The notes under the pieces are model-generated. The model was not told the DNA's origin, made no database searches, and worked only from the letters and a program-made list of their open reading frames with translations. Position numbers and translations under genes: made by a program. A stretch of DNA of 64,000 bases from Smallanthus sonchifolius (Eukaryota > Streptophyta > Magnoliopsida > Asterales > Asteraceae): NCBI GenBank assembly GCA_023525975.1, contig CM042040.1:56823486-56887485 (forward strand), read 5' to 3'. Numbering within the stretch: position 1 is the first letter of the stretch; each line of letters begins with the position of its first letter. Positions 1 through 10,373 of this stretch are shown here, one piece after another.

Positions 1-368
1 TACTTGGTTACACAATAGCTGCTCCCCATAAATGCCTTATTTATCATGTTATGTAAGGATTTGTTTTACAAACTATATGCTATCTATTTACAAACCTGTG
101 TTATACTCACCAACTTTTTAGTTGACCTTATTTTATTCATGTTTCAGGTGCTTTCATATGAGCTAGATCAAGACATGCTACACATAGGCTTTGGACCTAG
201 TTAATATTAAATCAAAGACAAATTGTATTTCATTATGTACTTCGAACTTGTTTCATGTTTGTTTGAATGGAAATGGATTTAATATATATTACAATCTAGT
301 CAACCTTGTGCTCATGAACAGTCTACATGTCCCGCCCTGATGATTCCGCCGTCGGTTGGGGTGTGACA
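1..368 (+). mobile_element. 3' part of an LTR inserted in front of element 1 gag
   Basis: The stretch ends in GGGGTGTGACA, the typical LTR end. It matches the last ~300 bp of the solo LTR at 60868-63427 in order of motifs: ACTCACCAACT, ATGTTTCAGGTG, GACCTAGTT, then a GTCGGT-GGGGTGTGACA end. Element 1 gag begins five bases later with no primer binding site between, and the LTR family of element 1 ends differently (GGTGTTACA). I therefore read this as the end of a foreign LTR that landed just upstream of the gag start codon. Its left end and target duplication lie outside the window. Confidence 0.75.
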
Positions 369-372
369 AGTG

Positions 373-1419
373 ATGGCAGAAGAAGCGAGCAATGAACCAC
401 TGGATCCAAGAATCCAAGAAATGATAAAAGAGGAAGTGGCTAAGGCCTTCGAGCAAGCCACAACCTTGTTGATGGAAGAAATGAGAGGGGCTATTAAGCT
501 CACTCTTGAGGATGTATTGAAAGAAAAGGAGAGGGTACCGCAAGGGTGTACTCTTAAGGAGTTTATGGTGATCAAGGCCAAAGAGTATGATGGGCAAGTG
601 GACCCGATTCTTAGCCACAGGTGGGTGGTGGACATGGAGTCTAATTTTGAGACTACCAAATGTAAGCATGAGGATAGGGTGATGTTTAGTGTGCCTTTAT
701 TGACAGGAAGGGCGAAAGAGTGGTTGTTGAATCTCTGAAAGGAGAGGGGTGAATTGGGTGTGACCTCTATGACTTGGGAGGAGTTTAAGACGGCTTTTCT
801 GAAATACCATTGCCCTCAAGCCGTAGTTTAAAGGATGACTGAGGAGTTCCTCCTCATGAGGAAAACAAATGAGTCAATAGATGAATTGGCTGGGGCCTTC
901 TTCGATCATGCCAAGTTCTGTCTGGACGTGGTATCGACCGAAAAGGCGAAGATTGATAGATTCTATGCTATGTTGACTGTGGAGTTCAGAGATAGCATAT
1001 CCCATCCTTTTTTATCACACTCGTGGATTTGATAAATAGGTGTTGGGAAAGTGAGGTGGAATTGAGAAGGCAAGAGGCTAGGGGCGAAAAGAGAAAGCGT
1101 GAGATTGTTGATCAAGTGGTAAAGAAGATAAAGGGCGGGAGCCCTAGTAAGAAGCCTTTTAATAAGTTCTCTTCCTGAGGGTGCAAAGTTTGTAGAAAGG
1201 AGCATTTTGGGGAATGTAGGAAGGGGACCTTGAACTGTTTCAAATGTGGGAAGCCGGGGCACATGACTAGTCAATATACAAGCCAAATTCAGTTGTGCTA
1301 TAACTGTTACAAGCCCGGGTACAATAGGGCGGATTGTCCCGAGCTAAAGCAAGGTGAAAGTGAAAAGAAGAAGGTAGAGATGCCAAGGCCCAAGGGGAGA
1401 GCTTTCCACATCTCGACGT
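373..1419 (+). pseudogene. Element 1 gag, broken
   Basis: The capsid-like domain starts MAEEASNEPLDP and is stopped by TGA at 736-738 inside ..KEWLLNL; the matching copy on the minus strand (25001-26424) reads through with Arg at this place. Homologous sequence resumes at 835 (..EEFLLMRKTNESIDELAGAFFD..) and runs through frame changes to two CCHC zinc knuckles near 1233-1345. Both knuckles are damaged: the first has Tyr for its last Cys (CFKCGKPGHMTSQY), the second Tyr for His (CYNCYKPGYNRADC). Its normal job would be to form the virus-like particle and bind genomic RNA; this copy cannot. Confidence 0.88.
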
Positions 1420-1442
1420 AAGAGGCAAAGACGAACTCGGAG

Positions 1443-2018
1443 GTGGTGTCAAGTACATTCAAGATTAACTCTTTACCTGCACTAGTTCTTTTTTATTCGG
1501 GGGCTAGTCGTTCGTTTGTGTCCTTGAAATTTGTTAAGCATTCTTTATTTCTAAGTAGTAAGTTAGATGAAACCTTAGAAATCGAGGAGGCAAATGATAA
1601 GAGTTTCCTAGTTTTCGATATTTATAGGAATTGCAAGTTAAGGGCGGGGGGTGAAACGTTCCTTATAGACTTAATTCCTATTTCCATGGGAGATTTTGAT
1701 GTGATAGTGGGAATGAATTGGCTGTCAAAGAACAAAGCGAATATTCTATGTGGACCCAATGCAGTACAACTCGATTCCCCATCGGGTGAGTCCATTTACA
1801 TAGAAGGTGAAAAGAAAGGTAAAGTAAAGATGTGTTCTTATGTGAAGGCAACAAAGTACATGGTGCGTGGGTGCAAGGCATACATGGCTTGTGTTGCGGA
1901 TGTGGTAGAAAGGGTGAAACATATTCGCGATGTTCCAGTTGTAAATCAGTTTGTGGACGTGTTTCCGGATGAGTTACCGGGGGTACCACCGGAAAAGGGA
2001 AGTGGAGTTTGGGATTGA
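1443..2018 (+). pseudogene. Element 1 aspartic protease region
   Basis: The frame carries a retropepsin-like domain: the flap/core sequence ..GDFDVIVGMNWLSKN.. at about residues 77-95, and the active-site stretch LVLFYSGASRSF at about residues 14-25. The catalytic triplet that should be D-S/T-G-A reads Y-S-G-A, so the nucleophilic Asp (codon 1494-1496) is Tyr. The same change is present in the second family member at 25001-25756. The segment ends with the PR-RT linker (..DVFPDELPGVPPEKG..) and then shifts frame before the RT. Confidence 0.85.
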
Positions 2019-2019
2019 C

Positions 2020-3404
2020 TTGATACCGGGTGCCAAGCTGGTAGCCAAAGCACCTTATAGGTTGGACCGCCGAAAATGAAAGAGTTAATTGTGCAATTGC
2101 AAGAGCTACTAGATAAAGGTTTCATACGCCCAAGTGTCTCACCTTGGGGTGCACCCGTTCTCTTCGTTAAAAATAAGGACGGAAGCATGAGGATGTGTAT
2201 GGATTATCGGGAGTTGAATAAGTTGACGGTGAAGAATAGATACCCGTTACCTCAGATTGACGACCTCTTTGATTAATTGCAAGGGGCGTCATGGTTTTCT
2301 AAGATTGATTTGAGATCCGGGTACCATCAGTTGAAAGTGAAGGAAGATGACGTTCATAAGATAGCTTTTCGCACTCAATACGGTCACTATGAGTTCACGG
2401 TTATGCCATTCGGTTTAACCAACGCACCCCGTGGTTTTCATGGATCTTATGAACCGGGTGTGTAGACCATTCCTCGACCGTTCGGTTATTGTGTTCATCG
2501 ATGATCTTCTCATTTATTCGCGGAGTGAAAGTGATCATGCCTTTCATCTTCGTGAAATCCTTGAAGTGTTGCAAAGGGATAAACTTTATGCAAAATTTTC
2601 AAAGTACGCATTTTGGTTACGCGAGATCCAGTTCTTGGGTCATGTGGTTAATGAGAAAGGGATTTCAATCGACCCATCCAAGATAGTGGCGGTAGAAGAT
2701 TGGTCATCACCGAAGACGCCTTCGGAGATTAGAAGTTTCTTGGGGTTGGCGGGTTATTATCGGAGATTTATCGAGAACTTCTCTCAGATTGCCTTGCTGA
2801 TGACGAAGTTAACGTTTAAGGATACTAAGTTTGTATGGGGTTCCGAGCAAGAATCTGCCTTTCAACTTTTGAAAGAAAAGTTGACTAAGGGGCCTATCTT
2901 ATCCTTGCCGGACGGGACTAAAGATTTTATGGTGTATTCGGATGCCTCGCATTCGGGTTTGGGTTGTGTTTTAATGCAAAGGGGGAAAGTGATTGCCTAT
3001 GCGTCTAGGCAATTGAAGACTCATGAGGTGAATTACCATACCCATGATTTAGAGCTTGCGGCCGTGGTTTTCGCGCTCAAGATTTGGAGGCATTATTTAT
3101 ATGGGGCTAAGTGTACGATCTACACGGATCACAAAAGTCTCAAGTATTTCTTTGACCAAAAGGACCTCAACATGAGGCAAAGGCGGTGGCTTGAATTGGT
3201 CAAAGATTATGATTATGAGATACTTTACCATCCGGGTAAAGCGAATGTAGTAGCGGATGCGCTTAGTCGGAAGACGAGCCATACACCTATCAAGGTGAAG
3301 TCATTTAAGATGATAATTTTATCATCTCTTATTGATGAAATTCGGGAGGCTCAAGTGTTAGCACTTGGTGGTGATTTGAAGAAGGAATTGAGTTGCTTAT
3401 GTTG
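2020..3404 (+). pseudogene. Element 1 reverse transcriptase and RNase H
   Basis: RT motifs appear in order: DKGFIRPS and GAPVLFVKNKDGSMRMCMDYRELNK (2110-2230), an in-frame TAA at 2274-2276 where the family has Gln, ..SKIDLRSGYHQLKV.., MPFGLTNAP, then a frameshift near 2430, and the catalytic FIDDLLIYS box near 2495-2521. RNase H follows with YSDASHSGLGCVL, the ELAAVVFALK segment, YTDHKSLKYF and VVADALSRK (2935-3270). The active residues of RT and RNase H are present, but the reading frame is interrupted at least twice, so no polyprotein can be made. Confidence 0.92.
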
Positions 3405-4343
3405 ATAAGCTTGGGGAAAATAGCTCGGGGTTAAAGACATGCTTTGATAGAATTTAGATTCCTAGGTTGTCAAGTGTTTTGAAAACTATTTTAGACGAGG
3501 CGCATAAATCCAAATATTCTATCCATCCGGGGGCCACAAAGATGTTTTATGATTTGAGGTGTCATTTTTGGTGGCCGGGTATGAGGCGTGATATTGTTAA
3601 GTATGTGGAGAGGTGTCTCACATGCTTAAGGGTAAAGGCGGAGCATCAAAAGTCTTATGGAAAGCTTCAACCGCTTGAAATACCGCTTTGGAAATTGGAG
3701 AACATAACCATGGATTTGATCACTAAACTACCAAAGACTCGAAAGGGTTTGGATGCGATATGGGTAGTAGTGGATCGGTTGACAAAGAGTGCACATTTCC
3801 TTCCAACAAAGGAAACGTATTCATCGGATAGGTTGGCGGAAATGTATATGAAGGAAATTGTGTCACGTCATGGTGTGCCGGTGTCGATTATATCGGATAG
3901 TGATACGAGATTTACTTCTTGTTTTTGGAAGAAATTCCATGAGGATATGGGGACTAGATTGAATATTAGCACCGCTTATCATCCACAGACGGATGGTCAA
4001 AGCGAGCGGACGATTGAAACGCTCGAGGATCTGTTACGAGTGTGTGCTTTGGATTTTGGGGGTAATTGGGATGACCATTTACCGTTGGCGGAATTTTCGT
4101 ACAACAATAGCTACCATTCTAGTATTGGTATGCCGCCTTTCGAGGCATTGTATGGGAGGAAATGTCGAACACCCGTGTGTTGGGGTGAAATTGGTCAACG
4201 GAAACTTGGAAGTAAAGAGGTGGTCAATGAAACTATTGGTAGTATTGACTAAATAAAGGCACGCTTGAAGGCGGCTCAAGATTGCCAAAAGTCCTATGCG
4301 GATAATAGGAAGCGGGCGAGTGAATTTCAAGTGGGGGACTTTG
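3405..4343 (+). pseudogene. Element 1 integrase, N-terminal and catalytic part
   Basis: The open stretch 3467-4252 carries the HHCC zinc finger (HKSKYSIHPG.. to CLTC, about 3496-3633) and the catalytic core: MDLITKLP (first Asp), ISDSDTRFTS (second Asp) and GQSERTIETLED (Glu). All three catalytic residues are retained. A TAA at about 4250-4252 follows ..IGSID; the same frame goes on into ..QKSYADNRKRASEFQVGDFV, where element 2 is inserted. The remainder lies at 15157-15566. It would insert the cDNA into chromatin; it is inactive as a whole because of the stop, the upstream frameshifts and the insertion. Confidence 0.92.
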
Positions 4344-7068
4344 TGTGAAAATCCGGACTTTAGAGTTAACCTCGTTAGTAAATCTAGTTAAAAGTTAACC
4401 TAAATAACTTAAATTAATCTCCAGGGACTATTTCTGTCATTTCTCAAACCCAAACACATCTAAAACCACAAGGACCAAAGTTGATATTACTCTAAACCTA
4501 ATCCATTGACTTAAAAAGTCAAAATCAGGACAATTGTGTCCTGTTGACTTTTGGAAAGTCAAATCTCATGGTTCTTGATTCAAATTCGAACTCCACACCT
4601 GAATTCATTGCAATTCGTAACCGTTATGCACGTTGGTTTCATTAACGACCACCATTAGAGCTTTAATCATCATTACGTCGAATTAATCCAAGTAATGGCT
4701 ATTAACACCGTAACCGTCGACTTCTTTGCTAAATACCATCAAATTCATCGTTTTCGTATACCAATTCACGAATTGAGTCTCTGCACATGATTGACGTAAC
4801 TCTCTGAAGCTTCTGCACACGTTGATTTGGTCGGAAACACAGCCGTAATCGCCGGAGATCAACCCCGTTGCCGACGGCACTTGTTTTAGTCGGACGCTAT
4901 CAATCCATCATCCATTATGTTAATTGTCTACAGTTTTAGTTTCGTCTCAATTCATAGATCAAAAGCCCTATCATTATCAGGGCTTACATTATCGAATTCA
5001 ATGTGAACCAGTTCTAGGGTTCATTTACTTTCGGGTTTAATCGAACCATATCAATTCGATAACAAATACTGAAATTGATCGCGTCCACAGACTCGTCTCG
5101 ACATCTAGATCAAAAGCCCTATGCTTTTAGAGGCTTACATTATCGAATTGAATATGATCTAAATTCTAGGGTTCATGCGAAATGGGTTTAATCGAATTCA
5201 ACTCTAAACCCTGTTTAAATCCAATTAAATTGTATCATCAGTTTCGCAACATCCTAAAGTGTAAAAGCCCCATGCTTTCATCGATTTCTATCATCCAATT
5301 TGATCGATTTGATCCTGTGTTCATAACTAAACTTTTTGGTCAATAAATCCTTAATTAAACGATCCTAAACTTGTTATAACTTTAATTAAAACTCACAACA
5401 GACTTGTATGGACTCGATTAACAAAACCTCTTTACTGTTTTGATCTTATACAATCGGATTTGAGGGAATCGGGACCGAGGATCGATCGCGGGATGCCATG
5501 GGGGAGAAACCTCAGGGACTTGTTTGATAAAACCATTTTGTTCCGGGTCTGTTTGCAATTCGGTCAGTAGCTGAGTTGGTTAAGGTGTTGTGCTTGTGTG
5601 GGAGAGACCCGGGTTCGAGTCTCTCCACACAGTTTTGGTTTTTAATTTATTTTCTAGCCATCTTTATTATATGTAAACAAATCCTAATGTTATTATATTT
5701 ATATATAAATGTGTTTAAATCAGAAAATATCCCGTAGACTCGGGTTTAGCCTCGTGTCTCGTATTTTTAATTAAACTGCATTTAATAAATATAATATAAT
5801 ATTTTCAAACCGTATCTCAATTAAAAATGATATATTCTAATATCGTTTCGGTTATAAATTTCATGTAACGTTTTAAACTAATAAATAATATAATCATTTA
5901 TATTATTTACACTCGTTTTATCCTTGAATAAAATAATGGATTTATTATTTGACGTGCAATTGTTTATTGGAATACTTTATTAAATCTAAAAATAATATAT
6001 ATTATATTATTTTCTTAAGTCATTATTTAATGGCGAAAACGCTCAAATATATTTATTATATATTATTTGTCATTCATCGTGAAACATATTTGTCCTAATT
6101 AAGAATTCTCATTTTCGTGGACACGTTCATCTACTCATAATCATTAGAGCGTTTCTTTTAGGACGTTCATCATTTCGTGTCGTCGTCACATATCCCATTT
6201 TATCCCTAACAATTATGTTGTAATTCTAGGGCATTCGTAAGCCGTGTCGAGCTAACGCTTGAGATTTCAATCTCATACTTGTGTGATACTTCCTACGCAA
6301 ATTAGGTGAGTTTCACGGCCCCTTTTACTGTTTTATTTGGGGGAGAAAACATGTCACAACCCTTTTTGGGTTATTGTAATTCATATGATATCACTGTTGA
6401 GGCTAAGCGTAACACACTATCATGAAAAGTCCTCACACACATCGGACCGTTAATATGGTATGAGCGAGGTAATTTTGGTAGTACTACTGGGTTTGACAAA
6501 CTCCACCCGCGTTAGTCGTGCTAACTCGATTGGAGGTCGAACGGGTGTTATATTGACCTTAACACATTAGTCAGAGTTGATAGACCTGGCTGGAGGCAAA
6601 CAAACAAACACACTGTCAGTTTCGGTTGCGAGCGCTTTAGCAAAACATGAATATAGGCATGCAACCTATTGATATATATATATATATTGAATGTACATAA
6701 TCCGCAAACACTTTATTTGAAATGATTGAAACCTGTGAACTCACCAACCTAGTGTTGACTCGTTTTCTTACATGTTTTCTTATGTTGGCACTCAGGATCA
6801 CGTTAAGTCATGCATGTGTCTTGGACTTCAATTGAAATAATTATCTATTGAACAATCTTTATGTTCCGTTTGTATTTGGATTTGGGCGCGTTGTTTTGCG
6901 CATTTACTTTCGTTTAACGCTTCCGCATATACACTCTGAACCTTGATCTTTTATGTTATTATATTTCAAGTCCCATATAGTGTCGTTTGAAGTAACTGAT
7001 GTCTAAGATCCTACTTTGTCACCTTCCAAAACGATAAAACTCCGTTAGTGGAATTTGGGGGTGTGACA
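4344..7068 (+). repeat. Element 2 5' LTR
   Basis: It begins TGTGAAAATCCGG directly after the CTTTG duplication and ends GGGGGTGTGACA before the PBS. It contains a tRNA-like segment at 5562-5632, long AT-rich stretches (5640-6080) and a (TA)n run near 6675. No long reading frame is present. Confidence 0.95.
5562..5632 (+). other. tRNA-like (Pol III promoter-like) segment inside the 5' LTR
   Basis: A box A-like TAGCTGAGTTGG (5568-5579) is followed by a box B-like GGTTCGAGTCT (5612-5622) about 33 bp downstream, the spacing of a tRNA gene. The B box sits in a T-arm-like inverted repeat GAGAGAC...GTCTCTC. T-runs (TTTT, TTTTT) follow at 5633-5643, as in Pol III terminators. It lacks a convincing anticodon and acceptor stem, so it is a tRNA relic or a SINE head captured by the LTR, not a functional tRNA gene. 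Confidence 0.6.
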
Positions 7069-7071
7069 GAT

Positions 7072-7083
7072 TGGTATCAGAGC
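7072..7083 (+). other. Element 2 primer binding site
   Basis: TGGTATCAGAGC starts three bases after the LTR end. It is complementary to the 3' end of plant initiator tRNA-Met, the usual primer for chromoviruses and many Copia elements. Confidence 0.93.
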
Positions 7084-7188
7084 CATTGGTTATAGAGAAC
7101 TAGGACTGCATTCTAGACTATAGCCACACACATTAGTTACTTGGCATAGACACTCGACATAGATACTTACCTTTATGTTTCAGGAATT

Positions 7189-7830
7189 ATGTCTACACCA
7201 CCATCTTCACCACCTACCATGCAGGAGCATGACATTCCTGCCATTGCATCACCGGAGCCCAAGAGGCGTAGGCTTGAGCCCATTGATGACTCTATTGTGT
7301 ATGGAGAGCCCATGCATATCCGGAATGGGAGTGACTGGGATTGGTACCCCGGTTTACCGAACAAATGGGTTAGACAAGAACCAGTTCCATCACCGTACTT
7401 TGGAGCTTCATCATCATCAGGACCACATTTACCATTGCTACCTTGCCACTTGGAGCAATCCTTTGCAGCATTTGTAGCAACTATGGATCGAGAGATCCGG
7501 AATATGAGAGACGCAGCAGTAGCGATCACAGGTCTGTTAAGAGGGGAGAAACAGGCGGATCACATGATGGATCTGCTAGTAGCAGAATTAGCAGGCACTG
7601 ACCACTTGCATAATGCATTAGTGGACGAGGTAAGGGCGTTACAGGCTAGAGTGAATGTCCTCGAGGAGGCTGAGGTAGAATCTCAGGAAAGAATTGGGGA
7701 GTTAGAGATGCAACTTGCAGCTGCTTTAGAGCCAGCTGAAGTACCTGACTTTGAGCCTGAGGATGAGCCCGAGGAAGTAGAGGAGGATGATGTTGAGTCA
7801 GTCATCTCATCCGCCGACAGTGGAGCTTGA
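7189..7830 (+). CDS. Extra reading frame upstream of gag in element 2 (213 aa, unknown function)
   Basis: The frame starts about 105 bp after the PBS and is free of stops, unlike the pol genes of the same element. The protein opens with a Ser/Pro-rich tail, then a basic patch PKRRR (about residues 24-28) that could act as a nuclear signal. A central segment is rich in Ala, Leu, Glu and Arg (about residues 90-185; ..DEVRALQARVNVLEEAEVESQERIGELEMQLAAA..shortened here: DEVRALQARVNVLEEAE) and is probably a coiled coil. The C-terminus is strongly acidic (EDEPEEVEEDDVES). No enzymatic motif is recognised. A TTTCAG just before the start could be a splice acceptor. A separate 5' frame is known for Ogre-type elements; I do not know its counterpart in chromoviruses. 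Confidence 0.65.
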   Translation: MSTPPSSPPTMQEHDIPAIASPEPKRRRLEPIDDSIVYGEPMHIRNGSDWDWYPGLPNKWVRQEPVPSPYFGASSSSGPHLPLLPCHLEQSFAAFVATMDREIRNMRDAAVAITGLLRGEKQADHMMDLLVAELAGTDHLHNALVDEVRALQARVNVLEEAEVESQERIGELEMQLAAALEPAEVPDFEPEDEPEEVEEDDVESVISSADSGA

Positions 7831-8100
7831 TATTCCATTCTATTCTATCTTATTTTATTTTGTCATTTCTTTATGTTTTAAATAAAAACCTAAACGGGTA
7901 AGGATGTTCCCATTCCAATAAAATCTTAGTGAACTGTTTACGTTGAGTTATTTATTCTATGGCCTTATGATTTAAGTTAGCCTTGTATTATAATCATAAA
8001 CCTGCATGTCTTTACACATCTCCTTCTGTTTGCTTACACTTGAATGATGTTAATATGTGATGTATTTACTCATTTCTTGTGTTTGTGAATATGAAGAAAC
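7831..8100 (+). other. Spacer between the extra frame and gag
   Basis: AT-rich, no reading frame. Gag starts immediately after GAAGAAAC at 8101. Confidence 0.6.
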
Positions 8101-9474
8101 ATGGCCGGACGTGGGCGTGGCGGTCGCAACGGTGGTCGTGGAAATATCAACCTGACGCCAGCCGAACTGGCCGCGTTGATTAATGACAGTGTTACTGAAG
8201 CCTTAGCAGAACACATTGCAGGGCAAGCGAACAATACACAAAACAATCAGTATGTCTGTAGCTTCAAGACATTTATGGACTGCAAGCCCCACACATTCAG
8301 TGGAGCTGAGGGAGCTGTCGGATTACTCCGATGGTTTGAAAAGATTGAATCTGTGTTCTCCATGTGTAACTACCCAGTGGCCGACCGAGTCAAATTTGCA
8401 TCGGGAACTTTAGAAGGTCCTGCCCTCACATGGTGGAATGCACAGGTCCAGATGCTAGGTCTGGACATGGCCAATGCATCACCATGGGAAGATTTCAAGA
8501 ACATGATGAAGGAAGAGTACTGTCCTAGGGATGAGAATCAGAAACTCGAGGGAGAATTCTGGAATCTGAAAATGGAGGGTTCTGAAATAGAACTCTACAC
8601 TACTCGCTCGCACCAGCTAGCGGGGATGTGTCCTCACATGGTCACACCACCCTACAAGCGGATAGAAATGTTCACCAGTGGATTAGTACCACAAATCCAG
8701 TGCATGGTTACTTCATCTAACCCCACTACCATCCAACAAACCATCCGTCTTGCTCACAAACTGACGGACCAAGCTGTTACCCAAGGGACACTACCTCCCA
8801 GAAAGTCAGCATCCAAGTCTACTGACAACAACAAGAAGAATTTTAACAGTAGTAATAACAACAGGGGATTTCAGCCGAATCAGCCACCGCAACAACAACA
8901 GCGTAGGTTTGAACCTACGAAGAACTTCAACTAGTCGACCTCTTCTGGTCAGCATCAGAGTGGTTATACTGGGAGACACCCCAGGTGTAGCAAATGTAAT
9001 TACCAGCAACTCGGTTCTTGTGACAAAAACCGTTGCCAGCGGTGTGGCAAGCTGGGCCATGCTGCCAAAGACTACAGAGGGGAATTACAAGCCAAGCAAC
9101 CCTTCCAACAACCGGGTCTTACCAAGGGTTGCTTTGAATGTGGAAAAGAGGGACATTTCCGAAAGGATTGTCCACAATTAAAGAAGGGTGGAAACGGCAA
9201 CAACAACAACAACCACCACCAAGGCAATAATAACAACCAGGGCAATAATGGAGGGAATGGTGCAAAGGGGCAAGCCTTTATGCTAGGATCCAGAGAAGCT
9301 CGTTATGTCCACAACGTGGTTACCGGTAAGTTCCCTCTAAATAACTATTTTGCTTCTGTACTATTTGACACTGGTGCTAATAGGAGTTTCATGACTAATA
9401 AACTTAGTAACCTACTAAGAAAAACCCCAACCCTGTTAGAGGACAAATACACCATAGAAATAGTAGACGGATAA
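8101..9474 (+). pseudogene. Element 2 gag with zinc knuckles, running into protease
   Basis: The frame opens with a Gly/Arg-rich tail (MAGRGRGGRNGGRGN), then a capsid-like domain (..FSGAEGAVGLLRWFEKIE.., ..FASGTLEGPALTWWNAQ.., ..EEYCPRDENQKLEGEFWNL..). A TAG at 8932-8934 stops it after 277 codons, but the same frame continues with two knuckle regions: CQRCGKLGHAAKDY (last Cys lost to Tyr) and CFECGKEGHFRKDC (intact). An Asn/Gly-rich linker follows, then the protease active site VLFDTGANRSFMT with its catalytic Asp intact. A further stop TAA lies at 9472-9474. Role: particle formation, RNA binding and polyprotein cleavage. Confidence 0.9.
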
Positions 9475-9848
9475 ATAATAGAAGCAACCCATGTTCTTAA
9501 GGGTTGTAAACTTGAACTGGCTAGTCATAAATTCGACATTGATCTCATGCCGGTCACACTCGGTTGTTTCGACGTAATTGTCGGAGTGGGCTGGTTATCT
9601 AAGAACCAAGCCGAATTGTCTGTCGGGAGAAAATCGTTCGCCTTCCTCTTCCTAATGGAGAAATCCTCTCCGTCCAAGGCGAAAGGAGTGGTACTGTTAT
9701 GGGCATCATATCCGTCATGAAGGCACAGAAATGTCTACGTAAAGGACATACTGCCGTTTTGGCTCTCGTCGCCGAGCAGCCATCTGAATAAAAGAGGATT
9801 GAAGACATACCGATCGTTCGTGATTACCCGGAAGTATTTCCCGAAGAC
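9475..9848 (+). pseudogene. Element 2 protease C-terminal part and PR-RT linker
   Basis: The stretch continues with HVLKGCKLELASHKFDIDLM and GCFDVIVGVGWLSKNQAE in the gag frame, then changes frame near 9620-9640. The new frame reads ..GIISVMKAQKCLRKGHTAVLALVAEQPSE, a stop at 9789-9791, and the typical linker RDYPEVFPEDLPGLPPHRQV before the RT. It is broken by the frameshift and the stops. Confidence 0.8.
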
Positions 9849-10373
9849 TTGCCTGGCCTTCCACCACATCGACAGGTAGAGTTCCAAATTCATTTAGCAC
9901 CCGTAGTAGCGCCTATTGCTCGGGCACCCTACCGACTTACACCTAGTGAGCTGCAAGAGTTATCGACACAACTGCAGGAGTTGTTAGATAAAGGTTTCAT
10001 TCGACCAAGCTCATCGCCATGGGGAGCTCCAGTTCTTTTTGTCAAGAAGAAGGACGGGACTTTCCGAATGTGCACCGATTACCAGGAACTGAACAAAGTG
10101 ACGATCAAGAATCGTTATCCTCTACCCCGCATCGATGATCATTTTGATCAACTTCAAGGATCAAGTTTCTATTCCAAGATAGATCTTAGATCCGGTTATC
10201 ACCAACTGAGAATCCGAGAGGGGGACATCTCTAAGACAGCATTCAGGACTAGGTATGGTAACTATGAATTCATGGTCATGCCTTTTGGATTGACGAACGC
10301 ACATGCAGTATTCATGGACCTAATGAACCGTGTGTGTAAACCCTACCTCGATTGCTCTGACCCAAAAGAGTAA
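9849..10373 (+). pseudogene. Element 2 reverse transcriptase lacking its active-site half
   Basis: RT motifs are present up to MPFGLTNAHAVFMDLMNRVCKPYLD (KKKDGTFRMC, IDLRSGYHQL, MPFGLTNA). Right after PYLD, at about 10352, the sequence jumps to ..LTQKSKPYDWG.., the start of the RT connection/RNase H region. In element 1 these points are separated by the FIDD box and over 100 further codons. The YIDD-type box is thus deleted and the frame changes at the junction, so this copy cannot make its own RT. Confidence 0.9.

Noticed and set aside
5562..5632. Functional tRNA gene
   Set aside because: No acceptor stem or credible anticodon arm. Only internal promoter-like boxes and a T-arm are visible, so it is listed as tRNA-like.
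7173..7529. 118-codon minus-strand frame opposite the extra 5' frame of element 2
   Set aside because: Shadow of the plus-strand frame at 7189-7830, which has the more protein-like composition and position.
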